DNA from: Acholeplasmataceae bacterium UBA6190
GTDB lineage: Bacteria; Bacillota_I; Bacilli_A; Acholeplasmatales; Acholeplasmataceae
Assembly: GCA_002422045.1 (NCBI GenBank)
Contig: DITG01000048.1
Location: forward strand, 1 to 42,233
Direction of reading: 5' to 3'
DNA: 42,233 bases
In this document: in pieces, positions 1 to 7,662 of the stretch
Numbering within the stretch: position 1 is the first letter of the stretch
How the letters are laid out: every line of letters starts with the position of its first letter
The notes under the pieces: generated by a model
Database searches by the model: none
What the model was told of the DNA's origin: nothing
The model's input: only the letters and a program-made list of their open reading frames with translations
Made by a program: the position numbers and the translations under genes

Positions 1-158
1 TATTTGCATACTTACAGAAGCATCATTGGAGCGGTTACGTTTCAACAGAATATGAAGGCAATCGCTTTGCACCAGAAGATGAACCTGTTGATGGATGGCA
101 ACAAGTCATCAGACATCAACAGTACATGAAAAAGCTGATTGAAGGAGGTACGCTCTGA
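1..158 (+). CDS. C-terminal end of a sugar phosphate isomerase/epimerase-like TIM-barrel protein (partial, 5' end outside window)
   Basis: The open frame beginning at base 3 runs without a stop to TGA at 156-158 and gives the last 51 residues of a protein. The visible tail contains HHWSGYVSTEYEGNR, which resembles the last strand of xylose-isomerase-like TIM barrels, where the Glu of a TEYEG-type motif is a metal ligand. It is followed by a helical tail with RHQQYMKKLI. The stop overlaps the ATG of the next gene (TGATG), so the two are translationally coupled. In C-glycoside deglycosidases the large catalytic subunit (DgpC/CarC/Dfg type) is a TIM barrel of this family paired with the small DUF6379 subunit encoded next, so this is probably that large subunit. 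The family call rests on about 50 residues; the pairing is inference from context. Confidence 0.7.
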   Translation, partial: FAYLQKHHWSGYVSTEYEGNRFAPEDEPVDGWQQVIRHQQYMKKLIEGGTL

Positions 159-547
159 TGTTTGAACGTTATATCTTCAGAAAAAACAGTTGTCAGAATG
201 TCAAAAACGAAGGTCATACGACCGGTTTTGAACTCAAAACATTCATCAGTTACTATCGTTCAGTACCGCTTTCCATGATTCACTTGATCGAAGTCACTGT
301 CGATGGCATCAAAATGCCATCTGAAAACATCAGATTTACACCAGACCAGCTGGTTTGGTTCACTTTACCCGAAATGAAGACTGTTTCAACCTACAAATGG
401 GAATACGGTAATGAAGCGACCATCTTAGTCTACAAAGACGGAGGTTTGTCCAAAGGCAAGCATCAAGTCAAACTTGAGATTGCGATCAGAACACCTTATG
501 TGCCTGTACCTTTTGGTGGTGCAGTCGAACGAGAAATCACGATATAA
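158..547 (+). CDS. C-glycoside deglycosidase beta subunit-like protein (DUF6379 family)
   Basis: 129 residues, the usual length for the small beta subunit of C-glycoside deglycosidases (DgpB, CarB type; DUF6379). Recognisable stretches are the N-terminal MFERYIF, the YYRSVPLSMI segment, VTVDGIKMP, the WEYGNEATILV strand, GGLSKGKHQVKLEI and IRTPYVPVPFGG near the end, consistent with an all-beta sandwich. In characterised enzymes this subunit forms a heteromer with a TIM-barrel alpha subunit that breaks the C-C bond between a 3-keto-sugar and an aromatic aglycone. The ATG overlaps the stop of a TIM-barrel gene and lies 14 bases before an oxidoreductase gene, which matches the three-component set. 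RBS GGAGG lies at 144-148. Family assignment is from remembered sequence pattern; the substrate is unknown. Confidence 0.8.
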   Translation: MFERYIFRKNSCQNVKNEGHTTGFELKTFISYYRSVPLSMIHLIEVTVDGIKMPSENIRFTPDQLVWFTLPEMKTVSTYKWEYGNEATILVYKDGGLSKGKHQVKLEIAIRTPYVPVPFGGAVEREITI

Positions 548-561
548 AAGAGGGAATCATC

Positions 562-1671
562 ATGGAGAAAAGAAAACTAAAAATTGGAATCATTGGTTGC
601 GGCGGTATTGCCAATCAGAAGCACTTGCCAGCACTCAGCCAATTGTCAGAATATTGTGAACTCGTCGCATTCAGCGACAAGAAAATCGAAAGAGCTCAAA
701 AAGCTTGTGACAAATTTGGAACTAAAGAAGCACAAGTCTTTGCAAACTATGAAGACTTACTGAAACTTGATTTGGATGCTGTCCATGTCTTGACACCGAA
801 TGTCGATCACAGCCCAATCACCATCAAGGCACTCGAATCTGGTAAGCACGTGCTTTGTGAAAAGCCAATGGCAGATAACACTGTAGCAGCTCAAAAAATG
901 ATGGATGCATGGAAGAAATCTGGCAAGAAATTCACCATCGGTTATCAGAACCGTTTGCGTCCGGAAACACAATCCCTTAAAAAAGCTTGTGACCAAGGTG
1001 ATTTAGGTGATATCTATTATGCACGCGCTCATGCAGTGAGACGCCGCGCTGTGCCGACTTGGGGTGTTTTCCCCAATAAGGCTTTACAAGGCGGTGGACC
1101 GCTCATTGATATCGGTACACACGCACTGGATCTCACGTTATGGATGATGCAGAATTATGAACCGAAATCTGTCTCAGGCACTGTCTTCCACAAGATGGCT
1201 GACCAATTTGAAGGTAATCTCTTCGGACCCTGGGATCCCAAGACATTCGAAGTTGAAGATTCTGCCATGGGCATGATCCATTTCAAGAATGGTGCAGTTG
1301 TCTATCTTGAAGCTTCTTGGGCAATTAACTTAAGAGATGCCAAGGAAGCAGCAACCACACTGTGTGGAACCAAAGCAGGTGCTGAACTGATTTCTGGCAT
1401 GAGTTATGAAGGGGATGACCTCGTCTTCAACCGTGCACATCATGGTTTACTCACTGAAGAAAGCAAAACCAAGGGTGGAGCCATCGCATACTTTGCAGGC
1501 ACGAAGAAGGATCCTGGTTATTTAGAAAACAAACAATGGTTAGAAGCAATCCTTGAAGACAAAGAACCACTCGTGAAACCTGAAGAAGCGTTTGTTGTCA
1601 CGAAGATCTTGGATGCTATTTATCAATCTGCGAAAAGCGGGAAAGAAGTGATTTTTGATGAGTCAGTTTAA
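562..1671 (+). CDS. Gfo/Idh/MocA family NAD(P)-dependent oxidoreductase (DgpA-like position)
   Basis: 369 residues. The N-terminal Rossmann fold carries IGIIGCGGIANQKHLPAL; the family Lys motif CEKPM has Lys101; and the C-terminal domain contains GGGPLIDIGTHALD with the conserved Asp183 and His187 of the active site. Such enzymes oxidise or reduce sugar hydroxyls with a tightly bound NAD(H). In C-glycoside breakdown the DgpA-type member oxidises the glucose 3-hydroxyl so that the DgpB/DgpC pair can eliminate the aglycone. It sits 14 bases after the DUF6379 gene and overlaps the start of the next gene, so it is in the same operon. RBS AGAGGG precedes the ATG. The role in 3-keto-sugar formation is inferred from context; inositol or other sugar dehydrogenase activity is an alternative. 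Confidence 0.85.
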   Translation: MEKRKLKIGIIGCGGIANQKHLPALSQLSEYCELVAFSDKKIERAQKACDKFGTKEAQVFANYEDLLKLDLDAVHVLTPNVDHSPITIKALESGKHVLCEKPMADNTVAAQKMMDAWKKSGKKFTIGYQNRLRPETQSLKKACDQGDLGDIYYARAHAVRRRAVPTWGVFPNKALQGGGPLIDIGTHALDLTLWMMQNYEPKSVSGTVFHKMADQFEGNLFGPWDPKTFEVEDSAMGMIHFKNGAVVYLEASWAINLRDAKEAATTLCGTKAGAELISGMSYEGDDLVFNRAHHGLLTEESKTKGGAIAYFAGTKKDPGYLENKQWLEAILEDKEPLVKPEEAFVVTKILDAIYQSAKSGKEVIFDESV

Positions 1672-2578
1672 ATTAGGCATACTCACAGCGATTCTCGGTG
1701 ATATGACTTTTGAAGAAGCGATTCATTATGCACACAGCAAAGGACTCGATTCTGTTGAGCTCGCATGCTGGCCACAGCAAAAAGAATCCAGAAGATATGC
1801 CGGAACAAGTCATTTCAATGCCGAAGACTTATCGATTGAAAACATCGAGCGTGTCAAACATGTACTGAAACAATATCATATCGAAATCTCTTCACTCGGT
1901 TATTATCCGAATCCTTTAGATCCGAATCCCGTCAAAGCTCAACAGGCCATCAATCATATCAAGAAACTCATCTATGCTGCAAGTGCACTGGGTATCCACC
2001 AGATCACAACCTTCATTGGGAGAAACAAATACTTAAGTCATGCAGAAAATATGGATTTGTTTGTCAAGACATGGAAACAGATTGTTGAACTCGCTGAAGC
2101 GTATGATGTGAGAATCGCGTTTGAGAATTGTCCGATGATATTTACCTATGATGAGTATCCAGGCGGATTGAATCTTGCAACATCACCTGCTATATTCGAA
2201 GAGATGTTCAAACGGATTCCAAATCGTAACTTTGGTCTGAATTTTGATCCATCTCACTTTGTATGGCAACAGATGGATTATATCCAAGTATTGAAACAGT
2301 TCAAAGATCGAATTTTTCACATCCATATCAAAGATGCCTTAATCGATCGTGAAAAACTCAATCATTATGGCATTTTGGTACCACCACTTCACTACATGTC
2401 TCCGAAATTGCCAGGTCTTGGAGAGATCAACTGGAAAGCGTTCTTTAAGACATTGAAAGAGATCGGATACAGTGGTCACTACATCATCGAGTTTGAAGAC
2501 AAAGCGTTTGAAGATTCGTTTGAAAAAATTGATCAGGGTATCACGCAAAGCATACACTACATCAGAAATATCCAGTAA
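1658..2578 (+). CDS. Sugar phosphate isomerase/epimerase family protein (xylose isomerase-like TIM barrel)
   Basis: 306 residues from ATG 1658; an upstream in-frame TTG at 1655 is possible but ATG is the simpler choice. The product starts at once with a TIM-barrel strand (FKLGILTAILGD). Candidate metal ligands are visible: Glu in FENCPM, Asp and His in NFDPSHFVWQQMD, His in HIHIKD and Glu in YIIEFED. This pattern fits the IolE/IolI/3-keto-sugar isomerase superfamily, whose members isomerise, dehydrate or hydrolyse keto-sugars with a divalent metal. The start overlaps the end of the preceding oxidoreductase by 14 bases, so the two are co-translated. A role in processing the keto-sugar made by the neighbouring dehydrogenases is likely. 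Whether it is a second deglycosidase alpha subunit cannot be told from sequence alone. Confidence 0.85.
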   Translation: MSQFKLGILTAILGDMTFEEAIHYAHSKGLDSVELACWPQQKESRRYAGTSHFNAEDLSIENIERVKHVLKQYHIEISSLGYYPNPLDPNPVKAQQAINHIKKLIYAASALGIHQITTFIGRNKYLSHAENMDLFVKTWKQIVELAEAYDVRIAFENCPMIFTYDEYPGGLNLATSPAIFEEMFKRIPNRNFGLNFDPSHFVWQQMDYIQVLKQFKDRIFHIHIKDALIDREKLNHYGILVPPLHYMSPKLPGLGEINWKAFFKTLKEIGYSGHYIIEFEDKAFEDSFEKIDQGITQSIHYIRNIQ

Positions 2579-2591
2579 AGAAGGTTAAGTC

Positions 2592-3641
2592 ATGAATAAA
2601 ACATATTCATTGGTCATTGTCGGTTTTGGAGGCATGGGCAAACAGCATTATCACTTACTCAAGAAACAAACAACCCTTCAAGTCCGAGGTATCTATGATA
2701 TCGATGCAACTGTCACAAAAGATGCACGTTCACAGGGTTTGTTCTGTTATGATGCATTCGATGAGGTTCTACTTGATCCATTGGTTGATGTGGTATTGAT
2801 TGCAACTCCCAATCATTTTCATGAAGCATTATCGATTGCTGCAATGGAGGCAGGCAAACATGTGATTTGCGAAAAGCCTGTCACACTGAACAGTCAGCAA
2901 CTCATCCATATCATCGACGTTCAACAAAAGACCCATCGCGTCTTCATGGTCCATCAAAACAGACGATGGGATGAAGATTTCCTCACGATCAAGAAACTCT
3001 ACGATTCAGAGTCTCTCGGTAAGATGTATCATGTTGAACAAAGAGTGTTCGGCTCAAGAGGGATTCCTACCGATTGGCGAAGAGTCAAAGCTTTTGGTGG
3101 TGGCATGCTCCTGGACTGGGGTGTGCATATGTTAGACCGTCTCTTGCTGATGATTGATGAAAAGATCACAGAAGTCTATTGCAAACTGAGTTATGCACTT
3201 GAAGAAGATGCAGATGATGGCTTTTGGCTCTTTCTGACCTTTGAAAGTGGGAAAACTGCACTGTGTGATGTGGGTACCATCAATTTACAAAATCTGCCGA
3301 AATGGTTTATCAAGTTTCAAAAAGGTACAGCGATGATAGATGATTGGCATATGAATGGCAGAATCGTCAAATTAAAGCATACGGATGAAGCAGATGCCAA
3401 ACCGATTGTTGCTGGTGCGGGACTCACCAAAACGATGGCACCAAGAACAGATGATTCCACGATCACTGAACCACTCGATATCGTTTACGGCAATATCTTC
3501 GAGTTTTATTCAAACTTTGTCGATACGATCAACGGACATGAGCCATGGATCAAGAATGAACAAGTGCTTCGTGTGATGCGTTTGATTGATATCGCCTATG
3601 AGTCTGATCAGAAACGTCAAGTCATTCACACATGTCTATAA
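2592..3641 (+). CDS. Gfo/Idh/MocA family oxidoreductase (second copy)
   Basis: 349 residues. N-terminal nucleotide-binding fold with LVIVGFGGMGKQHYHLL, the ICEKPV motif (Lys95), and the active-site segment GGGMLLDWGVHMLD with Asp175 and His179. It is clearly divergent from the first oxidoreductase in this operon (EKPM/IGTH there, EKPV/WGVH here), so it is not a recent duplicate. A GAAGG ribosome binding site lies shortly before ATG 2592, only 13 bases after the preceding gene. It is the last gene of the operon, followed by a terminator-like hairpin. A reasonable guess is that one dehydrogenase makes the 3-keto intermediate and the other reduces the released keto-sugar or acts on another substrate; this is inference. 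Confidence 0.85.
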   Translation: MNKTYSLVIVGFGGMGKQHYHLLKKQTTLQVRGIYDIDATVTKDARSQGLFCYDAFDEVLLDPLVDVVLIATPNHFHEALSIAAMEAGKHVICEKPVTLNSQQLIHIIDVQQKTHRVFMVHQNRRWDEDFLTIKKLYDSESLGKMYHVEQRVFGSRGIPTDWRRVKAFGGGMLLDWGVHMLDRLLLMIDEKITEVYCKLSYALEEDADDGFWLFLTFESGKTALCDVGTINLQNLPKWFIKFQKGTAMIDDWHMNGRIVKLKHTDEADAKPIVAGAGLTKTMAPRTDDSTITEPLDIVYGNIFEFYSNFVDTINGHEPWIKNEQVLRVMRLIDIAYESDQKRQVIHTCL

Positions 3642-3698
3642 AATCAAAGAGATAATTGATTTCGATCATCGATATTCAAAATCATAGATTGTCTAAAG

Positions 3699-3727
3699 GC
3701 ATTGGTCCCTTTGTCCAATGTCTTTTT
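3699..3727 (+). terminator. Rho-independent terminator after the sugar operon
   Basis: Stem CATTGG (3700-3705) pairs with CCAATG (3715-3720), extendable by a G-U pair, and is followed by a run of six T at 3722-3727. It lies 58 bases after the last gene of the operon. Confidence 0.6.
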
Positions 3728-3741
3728 TCATAGATAAGCAT

Positions 3742-3765
3742 AAAAAAAAGTAGGCTTTCGCCTAC
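3742..3765 (-). terminator. Rho-independent terminator of the HAD phosphatase gene
   Basis: GTAGGC (3750-3755), loop TTTC and GCCTAC (3760-3765) form a perfect stem, with eight A at 3742-3749 that read as U on the minus strand. The TAG stop of the minus-strand gene (3762-3764) is inside the stem. Confidence 0.85.
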
Positions 3766-4586
3766 AAGAATTCTTTCAAATCGAAGAACTTGATCAGATA
3801 CTGAGCAATGCCTTCTTCATCGTGATCATACGTCGTCATGTCTTTACAAACCGGTTTTAACTCATCCACGCAGTTTTTCATGGCAACCCCGAGTGCTGCA
3901 TCACGGATCATTTCTACGTCGTTGATGCCATCACCAAATGCGATCCATTTCGAATGATCAATCCCGTAATGATCCAAGAGATAGCGTAATGCAGAAGCTT
4001 TTGAAATGTGCTTCAAATAGACTTCATAAATCGCTGCAAACGGATCAGCACCCCAGAGACGCTGGGATAACGTATGTCCAAATGTGTCTTTGATATAGGA
4101 TTCAAATGCTTGTTGTTTGTCGTGATGAATCAAAAAGACGAGTCCTGTCGGCGAGATGTTGAAACTGGACAATTCGCCGTGAATGACGTTTCCGCTATTG
4201 ACACCACTGAAATAGGATTCCAGTTTGGGTTCATACTTATAAGCATAAACGATTTCATCGATACTGAAGAAAGATGAGATGATATAAGGCTTCACATGAT
4301 CAAAAAGCTGATGCATCATCTCCATCGGAATGTAAGTCTTTTGTTTCGGAAATGAATGATCGGTTGGATGCTCGATCGAGCCACCATTATCCGTGACCAA
4401 AGCAGTATCCAAACCCAATTCCGTATATTTGCCGATGGCACCTGAAAAAGGACGGCCGGTCGCAACCACCATCGTGTGTCCCATATTTTTTAATGTTTGA
4501 ACCACTTTGATGGTTAAGGGTGTTAACTCTCCTTGTTTGTTCAACAGAGATCCATCTAAGTCTAATGCAATGAAATACTTATCCAT
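3762..4586 (-). CDS. Cof-type HAD-IIB family phosphatase
   Basis: 274 residues, the normal size for Cof/YidA-like HAD hydrolases. Motif I is ALDLDGSLL with nucleophile Asp9 and acid Asp11; motif II Thr is in VVATGRPFSG; motif III/IV is in WIAFGDGINDVEMI near residue 218, with the following AALGVAMKNCVDEL typical of the family. The central residues about 80-200 form the C2B cap. Family members remove phosphate from small phosphosugars, nucleotides or cofactors such as FMN or PLP; the substrate cannot be read from sequence. Monocistronic, divergent from the ftsK operon, with its own promoter and terminator. Confidence 0.9.
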   Translation of the reverse strand: MDKYFIALDLDGSLLNKQGELTPLTIKVVQTLKNMGHTMVVATGRPFSGAIGKYTELGLDTALVTDNGGSIEHPTDHSFPKQKTYIPMEMMHQLFDHVKPYIISSFFSIDEIVYAYKYEPKLESYFSGVNSGNVIHGELSSFNISPTGLVFLIHHDKQQAFESYIKDTFGHTLSQRLWGADPFAAIYEVYLKHISKASALRYLLDHYGIDHSKWIAFGDGINDVEMIRDAALGVAMKNCVDELKPVCKDMTTYDHDEEGIAQYLIKFFDLKEFL

Positions 4587-4605
4587 ATCGATTAAATCCT
4601 TTCAA

Positions 4606-4621
4606 ATCATGATCCCATGAT
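4606..4621. promoter_or_regulatory. Operator-like inverted repeat in the HAD gene leader
   Basis: ATCATG and CATGAT are separated by ATCC, a perfect 6-4-6 inverted repeat between the predicted minus-strand -10 box and the HAD start codon. It could bind a dimeric regulator or be chance; there is no second copy nearby. Confidence 0.25.
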
Positions 4622-4635
4622 CTTGTCACCATCTC

Positions 4636-4663
4636 ATTATCTCATAAAACTTATGAATTACAA
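4636..4663 (-). promoter_or_regulatory. Promoter for the HAD phosphatase gene
   Basis: On the minus strand TTGTAA (-35, 4663-4658) and GATAAT (-10, 4641-4636) are separated by 16 bases, about 50 bases upstream of the start codon. Confidence 0.55.
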
Positions 4664-4670
4664 GGAAAAC

Positions 4671-4778
4671 ATGCTGCCTTTACAAGGATTTGACCATGAG
4701 CACGTTTTCATTGAAACTGTTGGCTCCATTCAAGATGATGACCTTGTGATATTCTATCACGAACTTAAAGAAGCGTGA
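4671..4778 (+). CDS. Possible small ORF of 35 residues upstream of the ftsK operon
   Basis: An ATG at 4671, preceded by AAGGA at 4662-4666, opens a 35-codon frame ending with TGA at 4776-4778. An in-frame ATG at 4653 would give 41 residues. The product is acidic and ends with DDDLVIFYHELKEA; codon use looks like that of the neighbouring genes. No homologue is recognised. It ends just before the ribosome binding site of the next gene and overlaps that gene's -10 element. It may be a real small protein, a decayed gene end, or chance. Low confidence. Confidence 0.25.
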   Translation: MLPLQGFDHEHVFIETVGSIQDDDLVIFYHELKEA

Positions 4779-4784
4779 TATAAT
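4746..4784 (+). promoter_or_regulatory. Putative promoter and GTGATA operator for the ftsK operon
   Basis: A consensus -10 TATAAT lies at 4779-4784, 24 bases before ATG 4808. No good -35 is visible. Instead a perfect inverted repeat GTGATA-TTC-TATCAC (4746-4760) occupies the region just upstream, and GTGATA recurs at 4775-4780 overlapping the -10, suggesting a regulator site. The RBS AAGGAGG follows at 4793-4799. Confidence 0.4.
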
Positions 4785-4807
4785 AATCTATAAGGAGGAA
4801 TTCAAAG

Positions 4808-5581
4808 ATGCCTATTTTATACACGCTTGGCCCCATCACATTCGATTTATCAGCACTGATCAGCTTCCTGATTGGCGTCAGCTTTGGCTTTTTGATTCTC
4901 TTGATGATTTATCTGTATGCAGTCATCAAAAGCATGAACAAAGGATTGAAACTCAGAGGTGTCGATGAAACCGATATCGATGAAGCAGAAATCAAGTGGC
5001 TGATCCAAGATGCTCAAAAGCAGTTTAAAGACAAAGAAACCAGAAATTCAGTGGGATATGGTTCTTATCTACTCGAGATCAATAAAGAACTCTCAATTGA
5101 TATCGCGAAAAAATTCTATCCATTCTCCAAATATCCTTACCTAGAACTCACGATTGATGAAACGCTACTTCTCAATCATTACATCACGAACCGTCTTGAA
5201 CAGGTGATGAGCGGTAAGATCTTAAGAATGTTCAGAGGCATGACGATTTCCAAGATTGTCGAAATGAATGTAACCAAAACGAAAATCGAACAATCGGCGA
5301 TCGTCAAAACAGCCAAGAAATATGGCAAGGTCACATCCGCAGCGATTGGTTTACTGAATATCATGAATCCGGTTTACTGGTTCAGAAGACTCACCCAAGA
5401 ACAAGTGATCAACATCATGCTTGTGAAAATTGGTTTGGCACTGATTGCCATTACCGGTGAAGAGACCTATAAGATTTATTCCAAGAAAGTGTTCAATGTC
5501 GATAAAACGATGGCGACCGATGTGGATAAACTCTACGAAGAAATTCAAAAAGATCTGATGAAGGAGGCGAAAGAACAATGA
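4808..5581 (+). CDS. Single-pass membrane protein of unknown function, coupled to ftsK
   Basis: 257 residues, not assigned to a family. One strong hydrophobic segment lies near residues 15-40 (LISFLIGVSFGFLILLMIYL), with a short outside N-terminus; the rest (about 45-257) is charged, mixed helical and probably cytoplasmic. A weakly hydrophobic stretch around 215-222 (MLVKIGLALIAITG) may be buried rather than a membrane segment. The start has an AAGGAGG site. The stop overlaps the ftsK ATG (ATGA, 5578-5581), so the two proteins are made together. Because the FtsK encoded next has no membrane segments, this protein is a plausible membrane partner or anchor for it; that is inference only. Confidence 0.75.
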   Translation: MPILYTLGPITFDLSALISFLIGVSFGFLILLMIYLYAVIKSMNKGLKLRGVDETDIDEAEIKWLIQDAQKQFKDKETRNSVGYGSYLLEINKELSIDIAKKFYPFSKYPYLELTIDETLLLNHYITNRLEQVMSGKILRMFRGMTISKIVEMNVTKTKIEQSAIVKTAKKYGKVTSAAIGLLNIMNPVYWFRRLTQEQVINIMLVKIGLALIAITGEETYKIYSKKVFNVDKTMATDVDKLYEEIQKDLMKEAKEQ

Positions 5582-7650
5582 GAAAACAAAAGCACGAACA
5601 AGAACTACCCGTTAGCAAAGAACCTTTCGTCATTTTTCAGTTCGTCAAACTTGAAGGGATCCGTGGCAAGCAGAAATATAAGACTTCAAGATTCGTATCA
5701 CCAATCTTTGGCAGAAGTGTCAAGGACGTCGTCACTGTGCCATTCACCATCAAAGATACGGGTGATACGACACGCCGTTTTGATGCATTCAGAACGAAAC
5801 CTAAACTCACTGAAGCGGAAGCTGTCAGAAAGCATGGCAACAAATACTATGAGTTCACCAACATCGTCTCTAACAACACAAGAGAAGAGTATTTTGGTAA
5901 GTCCAGTTATGTGCCAACCAATGAAAAAGAAAAAGAAGATGTCCAAGTCAGAAAAGTCATTTCTCCGATTGGCTCTCGATACAAGGATGTCAGCAAAGGT
6001 CCAGATCCTGTGCCTTTCAAGGCCAATCCGGAACCCCGTAAAGTTGCGGTGGTTCAACCTGTCTTTGAAGAACCAAGGATAGAAAGAGAACCCTCTGTTG
6101 ATACCTACAAGCGAAGACCACTTCCTGAAGGTAAACCGGTTGTCACTTCAGAATTCGGATCTTCAAGAAGAGAAGAAGAGACTCAGCCCACATTCCAAGG
6201 CAAATATGTCTTAATGCCTAAAAACGACCCCGTATATCAGTTTCCAAGTATTCGACTCTTCTCAAAGAAAGACAGAGACTTGAATGAAAAACCTCAGTGG
6301 CTTTTGGATCAGATCGATGTCATCAATGCAACCCTTTCCCAGTTTGGTATTGAAGGATCTGTTTCAGGGTCAAAAAAAGGACCGACGGTTACCCGTTATG
6401 AAATCGCACTTGAGCCAGGAGTCAACGTCAAGCGTATTTTGAATATCGAAGACAATCTGATGATGAATCTTGCATCACGTTCGATTCGTATTGAAGCACC
6501 GATTCCAGGAAAACCCTATGTCGGTCTTGAAGTGCCGAACGTAAAACCTGAAATCGTTGCCTTTGGTAATGTCGTCGATACCAAAGAATTCCTAGATGAC
6601 ACGGAGCATCCCTTAAAGATCGCCCTTGGTGTGGATATCGACGGTGAAAACATCTATATTGACATTCAAGCAATGCCTCATGGACTCATTGCTGGTGCAA
6701 CCAACTCCGGAAAGAGCGTCTGTGTGAATACAGTTTTGGTAAGCTTATTGCTCAAAAATTCACCGAAAGACCTAAAACTCATTTTGATTGATCCGAAGAT
6801 GGTCGAGCTTACCCCCTATAACAATCTACCCCATCTCGTTACACCGGTCATCACCGATGTCAAGATGGCTGCAGCAGCCTTAGGTTGGGCAGTATCTGAG
6901 ATGGAAAGACGTTACCAGACATTTGCCAACTCGAGATCAAGAGACATCAAAACCTTCAATGACAATGTGAAACGAGGACTTGTTGATTTACCGAAGATGC
7001 CTTATATCGTGATTGTAATCGATGAGCTTGCAGATTTGATGATGGTTGCTGCCCATGAAGTCGAAGACTCCATTCAGCGCCTCACTCAAAAGGCAAGAGC
7101 TGCAGGGATCCATTTACTCGTTGCAACCCAAAGACCGACAACCGATGTCGTCAAAGGCACCATCAAATCCAACATTCCAGCACGTATCGCCTTCAAAGTC
7201 TCTTCATTTGTCGATTCAACGACGATTCTTGACGGCGCAGGCGCTGAAACGCTTCTCGGTAAAGGCGATATGCTTCTCAAACGTAGCGACCGCGCACATC
7301 GTCTGCAAGGCGCCTATATTCCTGATGAGGAAATCTATGCAGTCACTGATTTCATCAGAAAGCAATACCAGCCAGAATACATCTTTGAACATGAAGCCTT
7401 AAAGCAACAAGCCAGAAACAAAGAAATCATCACCGATGATCTCTTTGAAGATGTCGCGTATTTCGTGGTGCAAACTGGAAATGCTTCGATCAATGGCATT
7501 CAAAAAGAATTTGAAATCGGATTCAACCGCGCACAGAAACTTGTGGAAATGCTTGAACAATATGAAATCGTCGCGCCTGCTCAAGGCACGAAAGCCAGAG
7601 ATGTCTTGGTGTCTGTTAACGCACTGAAAAACATTCTCGGACACGATTAG
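5578..7650 (+). CDS. ftsK: DNA translocase FtsK/SpoIIIE
   Basis: 690 residues. The C-terminal two thirds are a complete FtsK motor: alpha/beta domain from about residue 225, Walker A GATNSGKS with Lys379, LILIDPKMVEL, Walker B VIVIDELADLMM, the ATQRPTTDVVKGTIKSNIP block, and a C-terminal winged-helix gamma domain (about 625-685) that reads KOPS/SRS-like sites. FtsK pumps DNA to clear chromosome ends from the division septum. Unlike usual FtsK/SpoIIIE it lacks the N-terminal four-helix membrane domain: residues 1-225 are charged and rich in Lys, Glu, Arg and Pro. It is preceded by and overlaps a single-pass membrane protein gene. RBS AAGGAGG at 5561-5567. Confidence 0.95.
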   Translation: MRKQKHEQELPVSKEPFVIFQFVKLEGIRGKQKYKTSRFVSPIFGRSVKDVVTVPFTIKDTGDTTRRFDAFRTKPKLTEAEAVRKHGNKYYEFTNIVSNNTREEYFGKSSYVPTNEKEKEDVQVRKVISPIGSRYKDVSKGPDPVPFKANPEPRKVAVVQPVFEEPRIEREPSVDTYKRRPLPEGKPVVTSEFGSSRREEETQPTFQGKYVLMPKNDPVYQFPSIRLFSKKDRDLNEKPQWLLDQIDVINATLSQFGIEGSVSGSKKGPTVTRYEIALEPGVNVKRILNIEDNLMMNLASRSIRIEAPIPGKPYVGLEVPNVKPEIVAFGNVVDTKEFLDDTEHPLKIALGVDIDGENIYIDIQAMPHGLIAGATNSGKSVCVNTVLVSLLLKNSPKDLKLILIDPKMVELTPYNNLPHLVTPVITDVKMAAAALGWAVSEMERRYQTFANSRSRDIKTFNDNVKRGLVDLPKMPYIVIVIDELADLMMVAAHEVEDSIQRLTQKARAAGIHLLVATQRPTTDVVKGTIKSNIPARIAFKVSSFVDSTTILDGAGAETLLGKGDMLLKRSDRAHRLQGAYIPDEEIYAVTDFIRKQYQPEYIFEHEALKQQARNKEIITDDLFEDVAYFVVQTGNASINGIQKEFEIGFNRAQKLVEMLEQYEIVAPAQGTKARDVLVSVNALKNILGHD

Positions 7651-7662
7651 GACAGGATCGTC

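Noticed and set aside
5698..6057. 119-codon antisense frame inside ftsK
   Set aside because: It is the shadow of the ftsK N-terminal region, with no start signals and low-complexity Phe-rich sequence from GAA/AAA codons.
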